Origin: Adineta steineri
Taxonomy: Eukaryota; Rotifera; Eurotatoria; Adinetida; Adinetidae
NCBI GenBank assembly: GCA_905250115.1
Contig: CAJNOI010000119.1
Span: 1 to 64,000 of the forward strand
Direction: 5' to 3'
DNA length: 64,000 bases
In this document: piece after piece, positions 1 through 9,646 of the stretch
Layout: each line of letters opens with the position of its first letter
How positions within the stretch are numbered: position 1 is the first letter of the stretch
The notes under the pieces: generated by a model
What the model was told of the DNA's origin: nothing
What the model saw: the letters and a program-made list of their open reading frames with translations, nothing else
Databases searched by the model: none
Made by a program: the position numbers and the translations under genes

Positions 1-1060
1 TTTTAGCTATTCAGATATTACGAGCTGGTTAGTTTATTTAATAGTTTTATCCAATGAAACTCTTTAAATCTTGCTTTAGATCCTCGTATTGTTGTCCTTG
101 GACTATGCATAGCTTCTTTTGAAGCATCATTATTTTTATTTATTATGAACTGGACACCAGTTCTCGAAAGAACTAGAAGTTCAACTGATCAAAATCCATT
201 ACCATTAGGTTTTATTTTTGCTGGTTATATGGTAATGAAATATTACTTTAACATATTATTTTTTATATTGAATTAGGTAGTAACGATGATTGGTTCATTT
301 GTTTTCTATTCTCTTGCTAAATGGATTCGAGTTCAATCATACATGATGTGATTAGCTTTTTTAGAATAATACAATATTTTTTTGTTAAGTTTAATTATTT
401 CAGAGTAGTTTTTCTACTAGCTGCAATCGGAATGACAATACCAATTATATTTCCAGAGGTTAGCCAACTCTTTTATATAATAACTATGCTTTAATCTGAT
501 TATTTCAGTCATTAATATCAGTTTTAATTGGTTTTATTCTATTTGAATTTTGTGTTGGTATTTATACTCCATCAATAACTGTATTCAGTAATACATATAT
601 TCCAAATGAAAGTATAAATAATATTATGATATTTCATTTGCACAGTTAATTTATTTTAGCTCGATCAACAATACTCTGTTACGTACGTGTACCTCAAATG
701 ATTATACTACTGATTGTTTTATTAACTGTAGGTTTTTAAGCCATAAAAATAGAGACGAAATTTTCTATTCATATTTTTATTGTAGCATTTTTCAATAACT
801 ATGACATTGGTACTTTGTGTATTACTTAATCTAGTGGCTATGTTATGTGTGATTATATTGCGACGGTAAGTAAATTTAGTTGACAATGAAAATAAGTAAC
901 TGAAAATTTCTTGATTATTAGGTTGAAGTTACCGGAAGAAGAAGTATATGTAGACGAAACAGAAATACTTTTAGAGAAATCGTCATCACCTGTAAATGGA
1001 TCATTTTCTTCGGCATCACTAACTCTTCAACATTCAGCAAAATCTAAAGACGAAAATTGA
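1..1060 (+). CDS. MFSD5-like major facilitator (molybdate-anion transporter family), 3' part
   Basis: This is the 3' portion of a multi-exon membrane transporter cut by the window edge. Exons can be placed at 7-27, 80-231, 277-347, 404-458, 509-611, 660-727, 786-865 and 922-1060, each bounded by GT...AG and keeping one frame. They encode about 228 residues with several hydrophobic helices. The segment with LFIMNWTPVLERTRSS followed by a GFIFAGYM-type helix matches the start of the second half of MFSD5 proteins, where a WTP motif is conserved, and RSTILCYVRVP matches the later loop before the last helices. MFSD5 is a plasma-membrane MFS protein linked to molybdate uptake. The tail after the last helix is short, acidic and serine-rich. 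Family assignment rests on remembered motifs; the N-terminal half is not in the window. Confidence 0.75.
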
Positions 1061-1364
1061 TCGACATCTGCAATGAGTAATGAACATTGACAGTCAATAA
1101 TAATATTTTCATCATTTTTATTAATATTTTGAAAATTATACGATTATATATCGAGAAAATTGTTCGTACTTTACATATTGAAATATTTTATAGTCTGATT
1201 TACAAACATAGAAAAGAAGAATAACTCAAGGTACGAATATTATTAAATTTTATTTCATAATCGAAAAAAGAAATCATCATTATCTTGACTAATAAAAACT
1301 AAATGAATAAATTTATTTTAATAAAAATATTCTTGAAAACAAATGAAATCTGTAATGTGCCTTT
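1061..1364. other. Convergent intergenic spacer
   Basis: AT-rich sequence between the 3' ends of the MFSD5-like gene and the BTB-NHL gene, which face each other. It presumably holds both 3' UTRs and poly(A) signals. No other feature seen. Confidence 0.5.
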
Positions 1365-3188
1365 TCACAATTCATTTGTTGTACATGCACTTTTATCAAT
1401 ACGATACATTTGAATTCGATGGTTTGATGTATCAGCGACATATAAATTACCTTCTCTATCAAATGCTATATCATATGGATCAGATAATTGATTTGCATCA
1501 TTTCCTGGTTCATCATTTCCAATTAAAATTCTTCCTGATTTCGAATGTTTAAACCAACGTAAAATTCTATTATTACCAAAATCAACAATATACATTGTTC
1601 CCATTTGATCAACAATAACTGAATGAGGTAATTTTAATTGATCTAAACCATCTCCATAACCATTTCCACCAGCAACAATAAGTCCTTCTTGTAAATCATC
1701 ATTGAACCATTTCATAATTCGATGATTAAAATAATCTGCAATATAAATTGTTTGTTTATCATCAATAAATATTTGATAAGGACTTGATAACTGATCATTT
1801 TGATTTCCTTCTCCATTTCCACCAGCAACTATTTCTTTTGCTGGCCATTTAATAATACGATTATCTTCATGACCAGAAATATATAACGAACCTTGTTTAT
1901 CTAATGCTAAACCCCAACATGAAATATTTGAAAGAATTACTTCTTCTGTAAGAGCATTTTTCAACCATCGTACTATACGGTTATTAAATCTATCACATAA
2001 ATAAATTGTTTGATTTTTATCAACAACAACACTTGAAACATAATTCTTTGAATTATTTGCTTCAACAACAATTTCACCTTGAGATGCTCCTAATATCCAT
2101 TTACTTATTCTATTATTATGAGTATCAGCAATATAAATAGAAGAATTTTCATCAATAAATATTCCCATAGGATGATTAAGCTGATTTAATTCAGATCCTT
2201 GACCATTTCCACCAGCAACTGTTATACCATATGAATTCCAAGTTGCATTTGCACATATACCATCGTCATATTCCGATGTAGTTATCATCGCTTAAAACAG
2301 TAGTATTTTTATAATAGATATAATACAATATCTTTTTTTCTACTTACGTTTAGAAGGTTTCGGAATAGACGTTGAAGAGAACGATGTAGTTTCTGGACTA
2401 AGTATCGTAGAAGAAGATGTAGTTTCCGGAATAAACGTTGCAGAGAACGATGTAGTTTCGGGACTAAGCGTTGTAGAGGAAGATGTCGTTTCTGGAATAA
2501 ACGTCGTGAAGAAAGATGTAGTCTCCGGAATAAACGTTGTAGTCTCTATTATAATTTCAATTTCTTCTCGTTGTCGTAATTGATTAACTAACTGACGAAT
2601 TTCATATGGATTAGAATCTATGAATAGATTTGTTGTGTAATTCGTTATTTGATTTAATATTTTTTGTCGTGTTGTTAAAATTTCTCCACCCACATTAAGT
2701 TGAATAACATCGTTTGATTTATTGAATTGATTTAAACCTAATTTTATAAGCATTTTTTCATATGGTATAATTAATGATGATAATAAAGGAGGATAGAATA
2801 GAATTGATTCATTATTTTCGATTAATCTTAATTGTTCAAGTAAATGATGAAATAAAATTGGATTAAAATCTAAGAAAATATTTCCATGTTTATCTCGGCT
2901 TAATATATTTTCCCATCGATCATTAAATATAATAGCAAGAGTTGAATTAGTAATACATGTAAGAGTCGATCGAGTTGTCATTATTAATTCACCACCAACA
3001 TTAAGTTGAATAACATCAGTTTGATTTGAATCATTGGTAATATTTTCTTCAGTTATTAATTCGGTAGAGTTTATTATGTTAATAATGATTAAAAAAATAT
3101 ATAAGTAGATAAACTACAAAATTAATCGATTATAAAACTTAGTTTTATTCAAAAATGATTCACTTACTAGCTTTGGATATGTATTCAT
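1365..3188 (-). CDS. Membrane-anchored BTB/T1 - Ser/Thr linker - NHL repeat protein
   Basis: Three exons can be joined: 3168-3188, 2348-3113 and 1365-2290, with GTAAG donors and AG acceptors in frame, giving about 570 residues. The start MNTYPKLFIYLYIF is followed by a hydrophobic stretch that looks like a signal peptide or signal anchor. Next come two copies of the T1/BTB signature (DVIQLNVGGE), the first opening a nearly complete K-channel-tetramerisation-type domain, the second short. A linker of repeated ETTS/IPETTS motifs leads to a C-terminal half made of NHL blades, each with a motif such as IYIADTHNNRI followed by a W and VAGGNG. NHL propellers bind proteins or RNA; T1/BTB domains oligomerise. 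The N-terminal hydrophobic segment with a normally cytosolic BTB is odd. The exon model is mine; domains are clear. Confidence 0.8.
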
Positions 3189-3627
3189 ATTAGAGATAGA
3201 TATAACAAATGCTAATGTCTGATACTGAATAGTAATATCAATTATAACTTAAGACTTTTTTTTTTCTTTTCTCTATATGAGCCAACTGTTGTTAATGTCG
3301 ATCAATATGATTCATGTATGTCTATTTTGGTATCTATACTGAATAGAATATCGTTTGGAAAAACCTGATGTGTTATACTATTTTTATTGCATAAGAACTA
3401 TTCAATATGATATATAATAAAAAATACATTTATTTTATACTTGACGAATGATCGATGATGAGAATATTTTTCTAAAACGTTTCTATTAATTTTATATTAA
3501 GAAGAGAAATTTGACAGAAACATTTGAAAACTGTTTTTATTCATATATAATGTAATTAGAAAAACTTATTTACAGATTTTACAAATTATAATCAACATAC
3601 CAAAAATTGATTAGAAAAACTGAAAAT
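3189..3627. other. Intergenic spacer
   Basis: AT-rich stretch upstream of the BTB-NHL gene and at the 3' side of the Gly/Cys-rich gene; probably the promoter of the former and the 3' UTR of the latter. No motif identified. Confidence 0.4.
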
Positions 3628-4155
3628 TTAATCACCTCCACAACCGCCGCAACCACCACCACACCCACCACCATCACCACCACCACCATCACCACCATCA
3701 CCACCACCGCCACCGCCATCACCACCACCACTATCACATCCACCATCATGACAGTCACCGACTCCATCGCCATAAGTATCACCCTCATACCATATATCAG
3801 CTCCACATGCTGCTGCCACTCCAGTACGTGAATTATATCTTCTATCATAATTATCAGTTTGATAATGTTGAGTTGTACGCTTGTCATGTTGAATAGCCTT
3901 GCTCAAAGCATTCCAATTAATGCTACTTTTTTTAGATTCATTCGTAGACGATATATATTCATAACCATAAACTTTTCCATAACAAATGTTATCTTTTATT
4001 GATGATCGTATATACTGACGTTGACGCAGTTTTTTAGTTCGTTGATTTTTTAAAAAACGTTTTATCCACGTTGGTATCATTTTTTGTTGTTGTTTACTAA
4101 CGCTAGTAATAAAAACCCATCGTATATATTGGTAAGAATGAATCACATTCATCAT
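3628..4155 (-). CDS. Hypothetical protein with basic middle and Gly/Asp/Cys-rich tail
   Basis: An uninterrupted frame of about 175 codons. The N-terminal part is basic (FLKNQRTKKLRQRQY). The middle is polar, and the last 40 residues or so are almost only Gly, Asp and Cys, in patterns such as GGGCGGGCGGCGGD, encoded by an impure CCACCA-type repeat. The frame stays open upstream of the first Met for roughly 20 codons, so the true start may lie in an unseen upstream exon. Cys-containing glycine tails of this kind end some membrane-associated protein families, but I do not recognise this one. The repetitive tail alone could stay open by chance; the non-repetitive 100 residues before it argue for a real gene in this AT-rich DNA. 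Confidence 0.45.
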   Translation of the reverse strand: MMNVIHSYQYIRWVFITSVSKQQQKMIPTWIKRFLKNQRTKKLRQRQYIRSSIKDNICYGKVYGYEYISSTNESKKSSINWNALSKAIQHDKRTTQHYQTDNYDRRYNSRTGVAAACGADIWYEGDTYGDGVGDCHDGGCDSGGGDGGGGGGDGGDGGGGDGGGCGGGCGGCGGD

Positions 4156-5066
4156 GATGACGATGTTGCACGCCTGAAGACACTCGATATTTTCTTCATA
4201 TACAATTAGCGAAAAAGAATAATGTTATAGACGGTGTTCTTTTTTCTATTACGTATATCTAAATCGTAAGTAAAAAATAAATCAATTTTTTCCTTCTCGA
4301 TCTCATCATACTTTGTGTTGTGAGGTTTGATTTAATCCAAATACTTTATTTAAATTTTCTTATAACTTATCGATATTGAAAGATTTAAGCTAATATTGCT
4401 TTTATTATTAGCAAAAATAAAGAAGAATGTAGAAAATATCAATCATTTATTCATTTACCAGGTAAATTTTATCGTTCTGTTATTAAAAGATAGAAGGCAT
4501 ACGAAATAAACATGTGTCTTTCTAGCCGACATATAAAATACAACGAATTTACATTTACTATATTTACATTGTATAACAAAAGAATATTAACTTGAATTTT
4601 TTCCAATAAATGAGCATGTATACTTTTTATCTGCTACAATGACTTTTCTCACAGACAGCAAACTGTTATGCTTAAGTCAGATTTTTTATTTTATATAATT
4701 TAAGAAGATATTTACTTTGATATTGAATATATCTCAACATTTAGATTATTTTTTCCTTTACTGAATGTTAATTCAATTTATGAAAATAAATATTTAAATG
4801 TCAAACTATCGTTTATAAAGGAACCTATATCAAATAATTATATAAAGGTTTTAAGGACATAATGAAATAATATAATAAGAAAATTATAGATTCAATCAGG
4901 TTAGAAGCTAGTATATATATCGAAACAGAAATCTTGAATAGTGTAAATACTATAAGACTTTTGTGCAATGACAATTTCTAAATAATAATGAAAAACATAT
5001 AATAATAAAAATTACAAGACATGTCGAGTTCATTTAGTAATATATAAATAGTTCGAAAAATAGAAC
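4156..5066. other. Intergenic region without recognised genes
   Basis: About 900 bases of AT-rich DNA between the Gly/Cys-rich gene and the 3' end of the MscL gene. I see no coding exon, RNA gene or repeat. Confidence 0.4.
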
Positions 5067-5528
5067 TCAATGATTTAATGAACGTGCAATACTTTTTAAT
5101 AGATTTGTATGTTCTGTAAGAATCAGCTCTTGTCTCGTTGGTAATTGTTCAGTTCCGACTTGATTTCGTCGTCGTGAACCATATATTCCATTCACGATGC
5201 CAATTATTAAAGAAAGCATGATTACAATGATAACAAAATAAATGAGTTGTTGTAAGACTTTACCATAACGAAGTATAACAGGAGCCTTATGTGACCAACG
5301 ATCTGCTTCTAAGCTAGCATGTAAATCACCAATAGCAGTTCCATCAAGTAAGAAGCCTATAATCGGTGTTAGAAGATTATCAACAAGAGATTCTATCGTT
5401 TTAGTAAAAGCATTGCCAATAACAATAGCGACGGCAAGATCAATTAATTGTCCACTTGCAGCAAATTCACGTATTGTACCACCCAATTTTTGAATTGAAC
5501 GAGCACAACAAGCCATTTTTATTCTCAA
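5067..5528 (-). CDS. mscL: Large-conductance mechanosensitive channel (MscL), bacterial-type
   Basis: A single intronless frame of 153 codons encoding a homologue of bacterial MscL, a homopentameric stretch-activated pore that opens at near-lytic membrane tension and releases solutes during osmotic downshock. The N-terminal amphipathic segment REFAASGQLIDLAVAIVIG followed by NAFTKTIESLVDNLLTPIIG corresponds to the first helix and pore-lining TM1. A loop of about 35 residues leads to TM2 (about 92-112), then a charged turn and a C-terminal helix with LTEHTNLLKSIARSL, like the LTEIRDLL end of bacterial proteins. Size fits the family (about 130-150). Two Met codons, at residues 1 and 5, could start it. 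MscL is typical of bacteria and archaea and known in some fungi, so horizontal acquisition is likely; the flanking genes are eukaryotic. Confidence 0.9.
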   Translation of the reverse strand: MRIKMACCARSIQKLGGTIREFAASGQLIDLAVAIVIGNAFTKTIESLVDNLLTPIIGFLLDGTAIGDLHASLEADRWSHKAPVILRYGKVLQQLIYFVIIVIMLSLIIGIVNGIYGSRRRNQVGTEQLPTRQELILTEHTNLLKSIARSLNH

Positions 5529-6129
5529 TGAACAAACTCTGTTGCAATACTCAAAGAAGTCAAGTTAGTTATATGAAAATAATAACAACAAAACGTAAGA
5601 CTGCTCATTTTTTTATACCAGTTAATATTGAACAAAAAGTCTATATTTCTTTTTGCTAAATATATCATATGTGAATTTCAGCAGATGCATTTATTAATTA
5701 AAACTAACAACGAAGAAAATTCATTACAAAAACTAACATTTACTTGTCAATTTCTCAATTTTTACAAAGAGTATACATGTATATAAACTGCGCAAGTGTA
5801 ATAACGCTTTCTTTATAGATTCATTCTTAACAAAAATGTTTTGATTAAACTACTCAGTAATACTTTTTGTGAAGTAGATTGTTTTATTTCTCTTTGAAAC
5901 ATTATAAATTTATTTTTGTTAAGTGACCTTCATTAACTGTAAACATGTTTTTCTATTTCTACATCCACTGTTGTAAGAACAGCAAAGAAAAACAACACAG
6001 TTCTGTTCTTTTCTTTCTTGTAATCATTAGGAAGAAAAAGAACTCGTGGTCTCGTGCATAGTATTGACAAAAACAGTATGATAGAACGACAAAAAAAACA
6101 TATCACATGTAAATAATCTGCGTCATTTT
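5529..6129. promoter_or_regulatory. Divergent intergenic region between mscL and F-box gene
   Basis: The two flanking genes are transcribed away from each other, so both promoters should lie in these 600 bases. The sequence is AT-rich and I cannot point to a specific promoter motif. Confidence 0.35.
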
Positions 6130-7869
6130 ATGAAAATGAATTTAGAATCATTAGCTAATGAATTATTACTTGATTTATTTGAATATTTTTCTATGACTCA
6201 TCTTCTTCAATCTTTCGACAATCTTAATATTCGTTTTAATAATCTCATCTCTCTTTATTATCAAACACATACTTTAAATTTACAATCGATATCAAAATAT
6301 TATTTTGATCTTATTTGTCAAAAGTATATACCATCAATAACTAATCGAATCAATTCACTTCAACTTTCCGATGATGATGATACTCCACAACAAATCGATC
6401 TATTTTTTTCCTATGGTTTATCGTTTCGTCATTTTTCTCATTTAAAATCTTTATCAATCTATCGATTTTGCTCATTACACTTACTCGAAAGACTTATGAA
6501 TGAAATACTTTATCTACATCATCTTACCTATTTAAAAATTATCAGATATATTATTAAATATACTGAAATATATGACATCGGTATAATCAGCCTTATCGAA
6601 CGATTATCAAAACTTACTTATTGTTATTTCGATATCACACATGATAATGATGGTTTTTATCAAACATCATCTATCATTTCAACATCTTTAAATTCTTTAT
6701 CTCTTCCATATTTAGAATGTAATCTAAATCAATTAATATCTTTAATTAAAAATACATTTAATCTCTATTCATTACAAATACGTATTAATGATTTTGTAAT
6801 TAAATCACCAATACCATTGATTAAATTTTTGTCAATTAAAAAATTGAATATAAATTTTTTAGGTTCTTTAAATATAATGAAGAATTTGTTGCGAACAATG
6901 CCGAATTTAGAAGAATTAAAAATTGAACTTCAATCGAATTATATTAACGGATATGAATGGGAATCTATCATTGAAAATAATTTATTATATTTAATTAAAT
7001 TACAATTTAAAATGTCAGTATCAATTTCTAATCAAAATAATAAAGAAGAAGAAATTGACGAAATATTAAATTCATTTCGTAGTGAGTTTTGGATTATAAA
7101 ACATCAATGGTTTGTTCAATGTAATTGGAATCCAATTAAATCATCATCATCAACTGTTCATGTATATACATTACCTTATGCTTTTAAGAATTTTTTCTTT
7201 ATGGGGAATAGTCGATTAAAATCAACATATCCTGATAATAATTATCAATGGTCATTTGATTGTATACATAATTTATATTATAATTATCTTTCATCACAAA
7301 ATTTACCTTTATTTCGTATGGATTTACGTAATATTCGTCATTTAGATATAACTATTCCTTTTGATAATTCATTTTGGTTGATTGTATCAACACTTAATCG
7401 ATTACAATCGTTAAGTATTGTTTCGTATAATGATATGAATTCTATTGATATACAATCGAATTTAGAAATATTATTTGAACGTTCACCATATCTTCATTCA
7501 TTGAAATATTTCTCTTGGTTTGTTCAAATTGAATTTGTAGAAAAAATCAAACATTTATCTATTCGTCGACTTGGTTTACAAGGACCACATATGATTTATA
7601 ATCAAGAGCAATGTTTAGAATTATGTCATTCATTCATGGGACAACAATGTGAAGTTCTTTCTATTAATGTTCAACAACGAACTGATATAATTAATCTTAT
7701 TAATAATATGAAAAATCTTCGTGCTTTAAGTGTAAAATGTTCTAGAATGACATTAACTGAAGAAGAAAATCAAGATTTAATTCAATGGTTACAACAAAAT
7801 TTACGAACAACATGTTCTATTTCTAATTCAACAGATTGTAATAATAATATTCGAATATGGATTCGTTAA
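6130..7869 (+). CDS. F-box protein, intronless, with LRR-like helical remainder
   Basis: A single 579-codon frame. The N-terminus (ESLANELLLDLFEYFSMTH, about residues 5-45) is an F-box, the Skp1-binding module of SCF ubiquitin ligases. The rest is rich in Leu/Ile with regularly spaced segments such as LKSLSIYRF and HLDITIPF, consistent with degenerate leucine-rich repeats that would recruit a substrate. Proteins of this layout form a large intronless family in bdelloids; another member lies at 46863-47780. The stop codon TAA (7867-7869) is part of a TTAA into which a piggyBac-like element has inserted, so the native 3' UTR is displaced by 599 bp. The coding sequence itself is intact. Confidence 0.85.
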   Translation: MKMNLESLANELLLDLFEYFSMTHLLQSFDNLNIRFNNLISLYYQTHTLNLQSISKYYFDLICQKYIPSITNRINSLQLSDDDDTPQQIDLFFSYGLSFRHFSHLKSLSIYRFCSLHLLERLMNEILYLHHLTYLKIIRYIIKYTEIYDIGIISLIERLSKLTYCYFDITHDNDGFYQTSSIISTSLNSLSLPYLECNLNQLISLIKNTFNLYSLQIRINDFVIKSPIPLIKFLSIKKLNINFLGSLNIMKNLLRTMPNLEELKIELQSNYINGYEWESIIENNLLYLIKLQFKMSVSISNQNNKEEEIDEILNSFRSEFWIIKHQWFVQCNWNPIKSSSSTVHVYTLPYAFKNFFFMGNSRLKSTYPDNNYQWSFDCIHNLYYNYLSSQNLPLFRMDLRNIRHLDITIPFDNSFWLIVSTLNRLQSLSIVSYNDMNSIDIQSNLEILFERSPYLHSLKYFSWFVQIEFVEKIKHLSIRRLGLQGPHMIYNQEQCLELCHSFMGQQCEVLSINVQQRTDIINLINNMKNLRALSVKCSRMTLTEEENQDLIQWLQQNLRTTCSISNSTDCNNNIRIWIR

Positions 7870-8472
7870 CCCTTTCACTTCCCCGGTATAAAAAAAGCTA
7901 CACCTGTTTTTTTAATATTTCTCATAATGTAATTCATAAAAATTAGTATATAATCTTTTGAAAGGAAGTAATAGAGAGTGTTCTAGGATCTTTTTGAAGT
8001 ACCTGTGCCATATACGCCGCCTTCACATCTTCTGTTTTGCTCTTCTCTTGCTCTGGATATTATAATTCAAATGACAGCGAAGAGCAAATCTTTATCAACT
8101 CCATTATTAGCACATATGCCTGTTGCTGAACCTAAAGAAAGGTGTGGATATTGCAGTACTAAAGCTCGTCCGACATTTAGTAACATAAAATGCAATTTTT
8201 GTGATATTTCTTTATGTGTAAAACAGCATAAAAACTGTTTTTTGTTATTTCATGAAAACACTGTATAAGTTTTGCAATTAATAAACTTCAACAGCTAAAA
8301 CTGCCGTTCAGCCTAATAGAGTTCAATGTAACTGATATTGCGTAAATCGACTAATCACCTGTGGGAACACATGAGATATGTCTAACATATACTCTTATGT
8401 CTAGAAGAAGCTAATTCAACGATTTACTTGAATTCAATCCATCGAAAAATAATGCGGAAGCGAAAGGGTTAA
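7866..8472 (+). mobile_element. Internally deleted piggyBac-like transposon with TTAA target-site duplication
   Basis: The element spans 7870-8468. It begins CCCTTTCACTTCC and ends, on the opposite strand, CCCTTTCGCTTCC: 13-bp terminal inverted repeats with one mismatch. TTAA lies directly outside both ends (7866-7869 and 8469-8472), which is the hallmark target duplication of piggyBac transposons. Inside is the tail of a transposase carrying the family's Cys-rich zinc-binding C-terminus. At about 600 bp the element has lost the catalytic DDD domain and can only be non-autonomous. Confidence 0.85.
8071..8268 (+). pseudogene. piggyBac transposase C-terminal remnant (Cys-rich domain)
   Basis: About 66 codons from the first in-frame Met at 8071 to the stop at 8268; the frame is open upstream to about 8005. 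The residues ERCGYCSTKARPTFSNIKC, then CNFCDISLCVKQHKNCF and a final FH, fit the C-x2-C...C-x2-C...C...H zinc-binding tail typical of piggyBac transposases, where it contacts the transposon ends. No DDE catalytic segment precedes it, so this is a relic of an internally deleted copy. Confidence 0.75.
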
Positions 8473-9646
8473 TTAATTAATCGAAATAAGCAATATATTA
8501 ATTGTTTATGTCTTATGCGTTCAGATTTTAGTTGTAAGTGATGTAATTATTATAATATGAAATTGTTATCTGTTGTTGTTTTAACGAATATTAAAATTCT
8601 CTAGAAGTTTACAATTATTTAATTAATCGATTCGTTATGATAAGAGTTGTATCTGAAAATATACGAGACAATGAGAAATATAAAGTGAAACAAGATTTTT
8701 AAAAGTGTATTAAAGATAAGAAATCTGACTTTTAGATAGTTCATTGATATCTTCGTATCTGAATGTTATAGAGAAAAAATATTGAATAAGAAAATTTTGT
8801 TGGTATATTTTAAGAATACACTAAAATAAGTCTACTCCATTGAATATTTTTATATTATAGAAATAAGATTATTTTTTAAGCTTTTTTTAAAAGATAAAGA
8901 AAATTTTGATGAAATATACAGCAAGTCAATTCCTGATATAAGCATTCTTTATGGAAGATCTTATTACTTTTAAAAAGTATACTCCATCACCGATAGGTCA
9001 AAAAAAATCTAACACAACTTCTAACTAGATGGTACTCAAGTTTTACTTCACTATAAAATGCGATGTGAAGCTCAGTATCGAAATGATGAATTCAAGATTT
9101 TCAGACATTTCTAAATATTTACGATTGTCTTCAAGTCTATAGTTTATACAAACACATGTTGAAAGGACATTGATGCTTCATTATTTATAAAGAATGTAAA
9201 AATATGTCTTGTGTTTCAATGAAGCTTAAAAAGATTACTACTTTTCTTCATATACTATGACGCTTATATATTCCTAAAACAAACTTGTGACGATCATGAC
9301 AATGATCCGTTTTAAACAAAACTTTGATAGATTTTATGATTAAATGATAATGTATATAGTTTAAATAAAAATAAATAAAAAAAGAGAGTAATTTAACCAT
9401 TGGTGATTATAGTTGAGAACACAATATTCATGTCTATTACATATTATCTTATGTCAATAGAACAATCTTAACGAAAAATTTGTGCACAGTTACTACAGCA
9501 ATTCTGTCGTTCTGTAGTTGACATCATTCTTTTTTCTTCCAACAAGTAATTACAACATCATGTGAAACCAATGACAAAATAAACATCTAGTCATTTAATA
9601 GAAAGAAAAAATAACAACACAGCACATATTTCATCAACAATCTCAA
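8473..9646. other. Intergenic region without recognised genes
   Basis: About 1.2 kb of AT-rich DNA between the piggyBac remnant and the next F-box exon. It should include the original 3' UTR of the upstream F-box gene (starting after the TTAA at 8469) and the promoter of the downstream one. Nothing else recognised. Confidence 0.4.

Noticed and set aside
1343-1552. Plus-strand open frame of about 69 codons
   Set aside because: Antisense to the last NHL blade, His/Tyr-rich, no domain.
3607-3831. Plus-strand Thr-rich frame
   Set aside because: Mirror of the CCACCA-type repeat that encodes the Gly/Cys tail on the minus strand; open by repeat composition.
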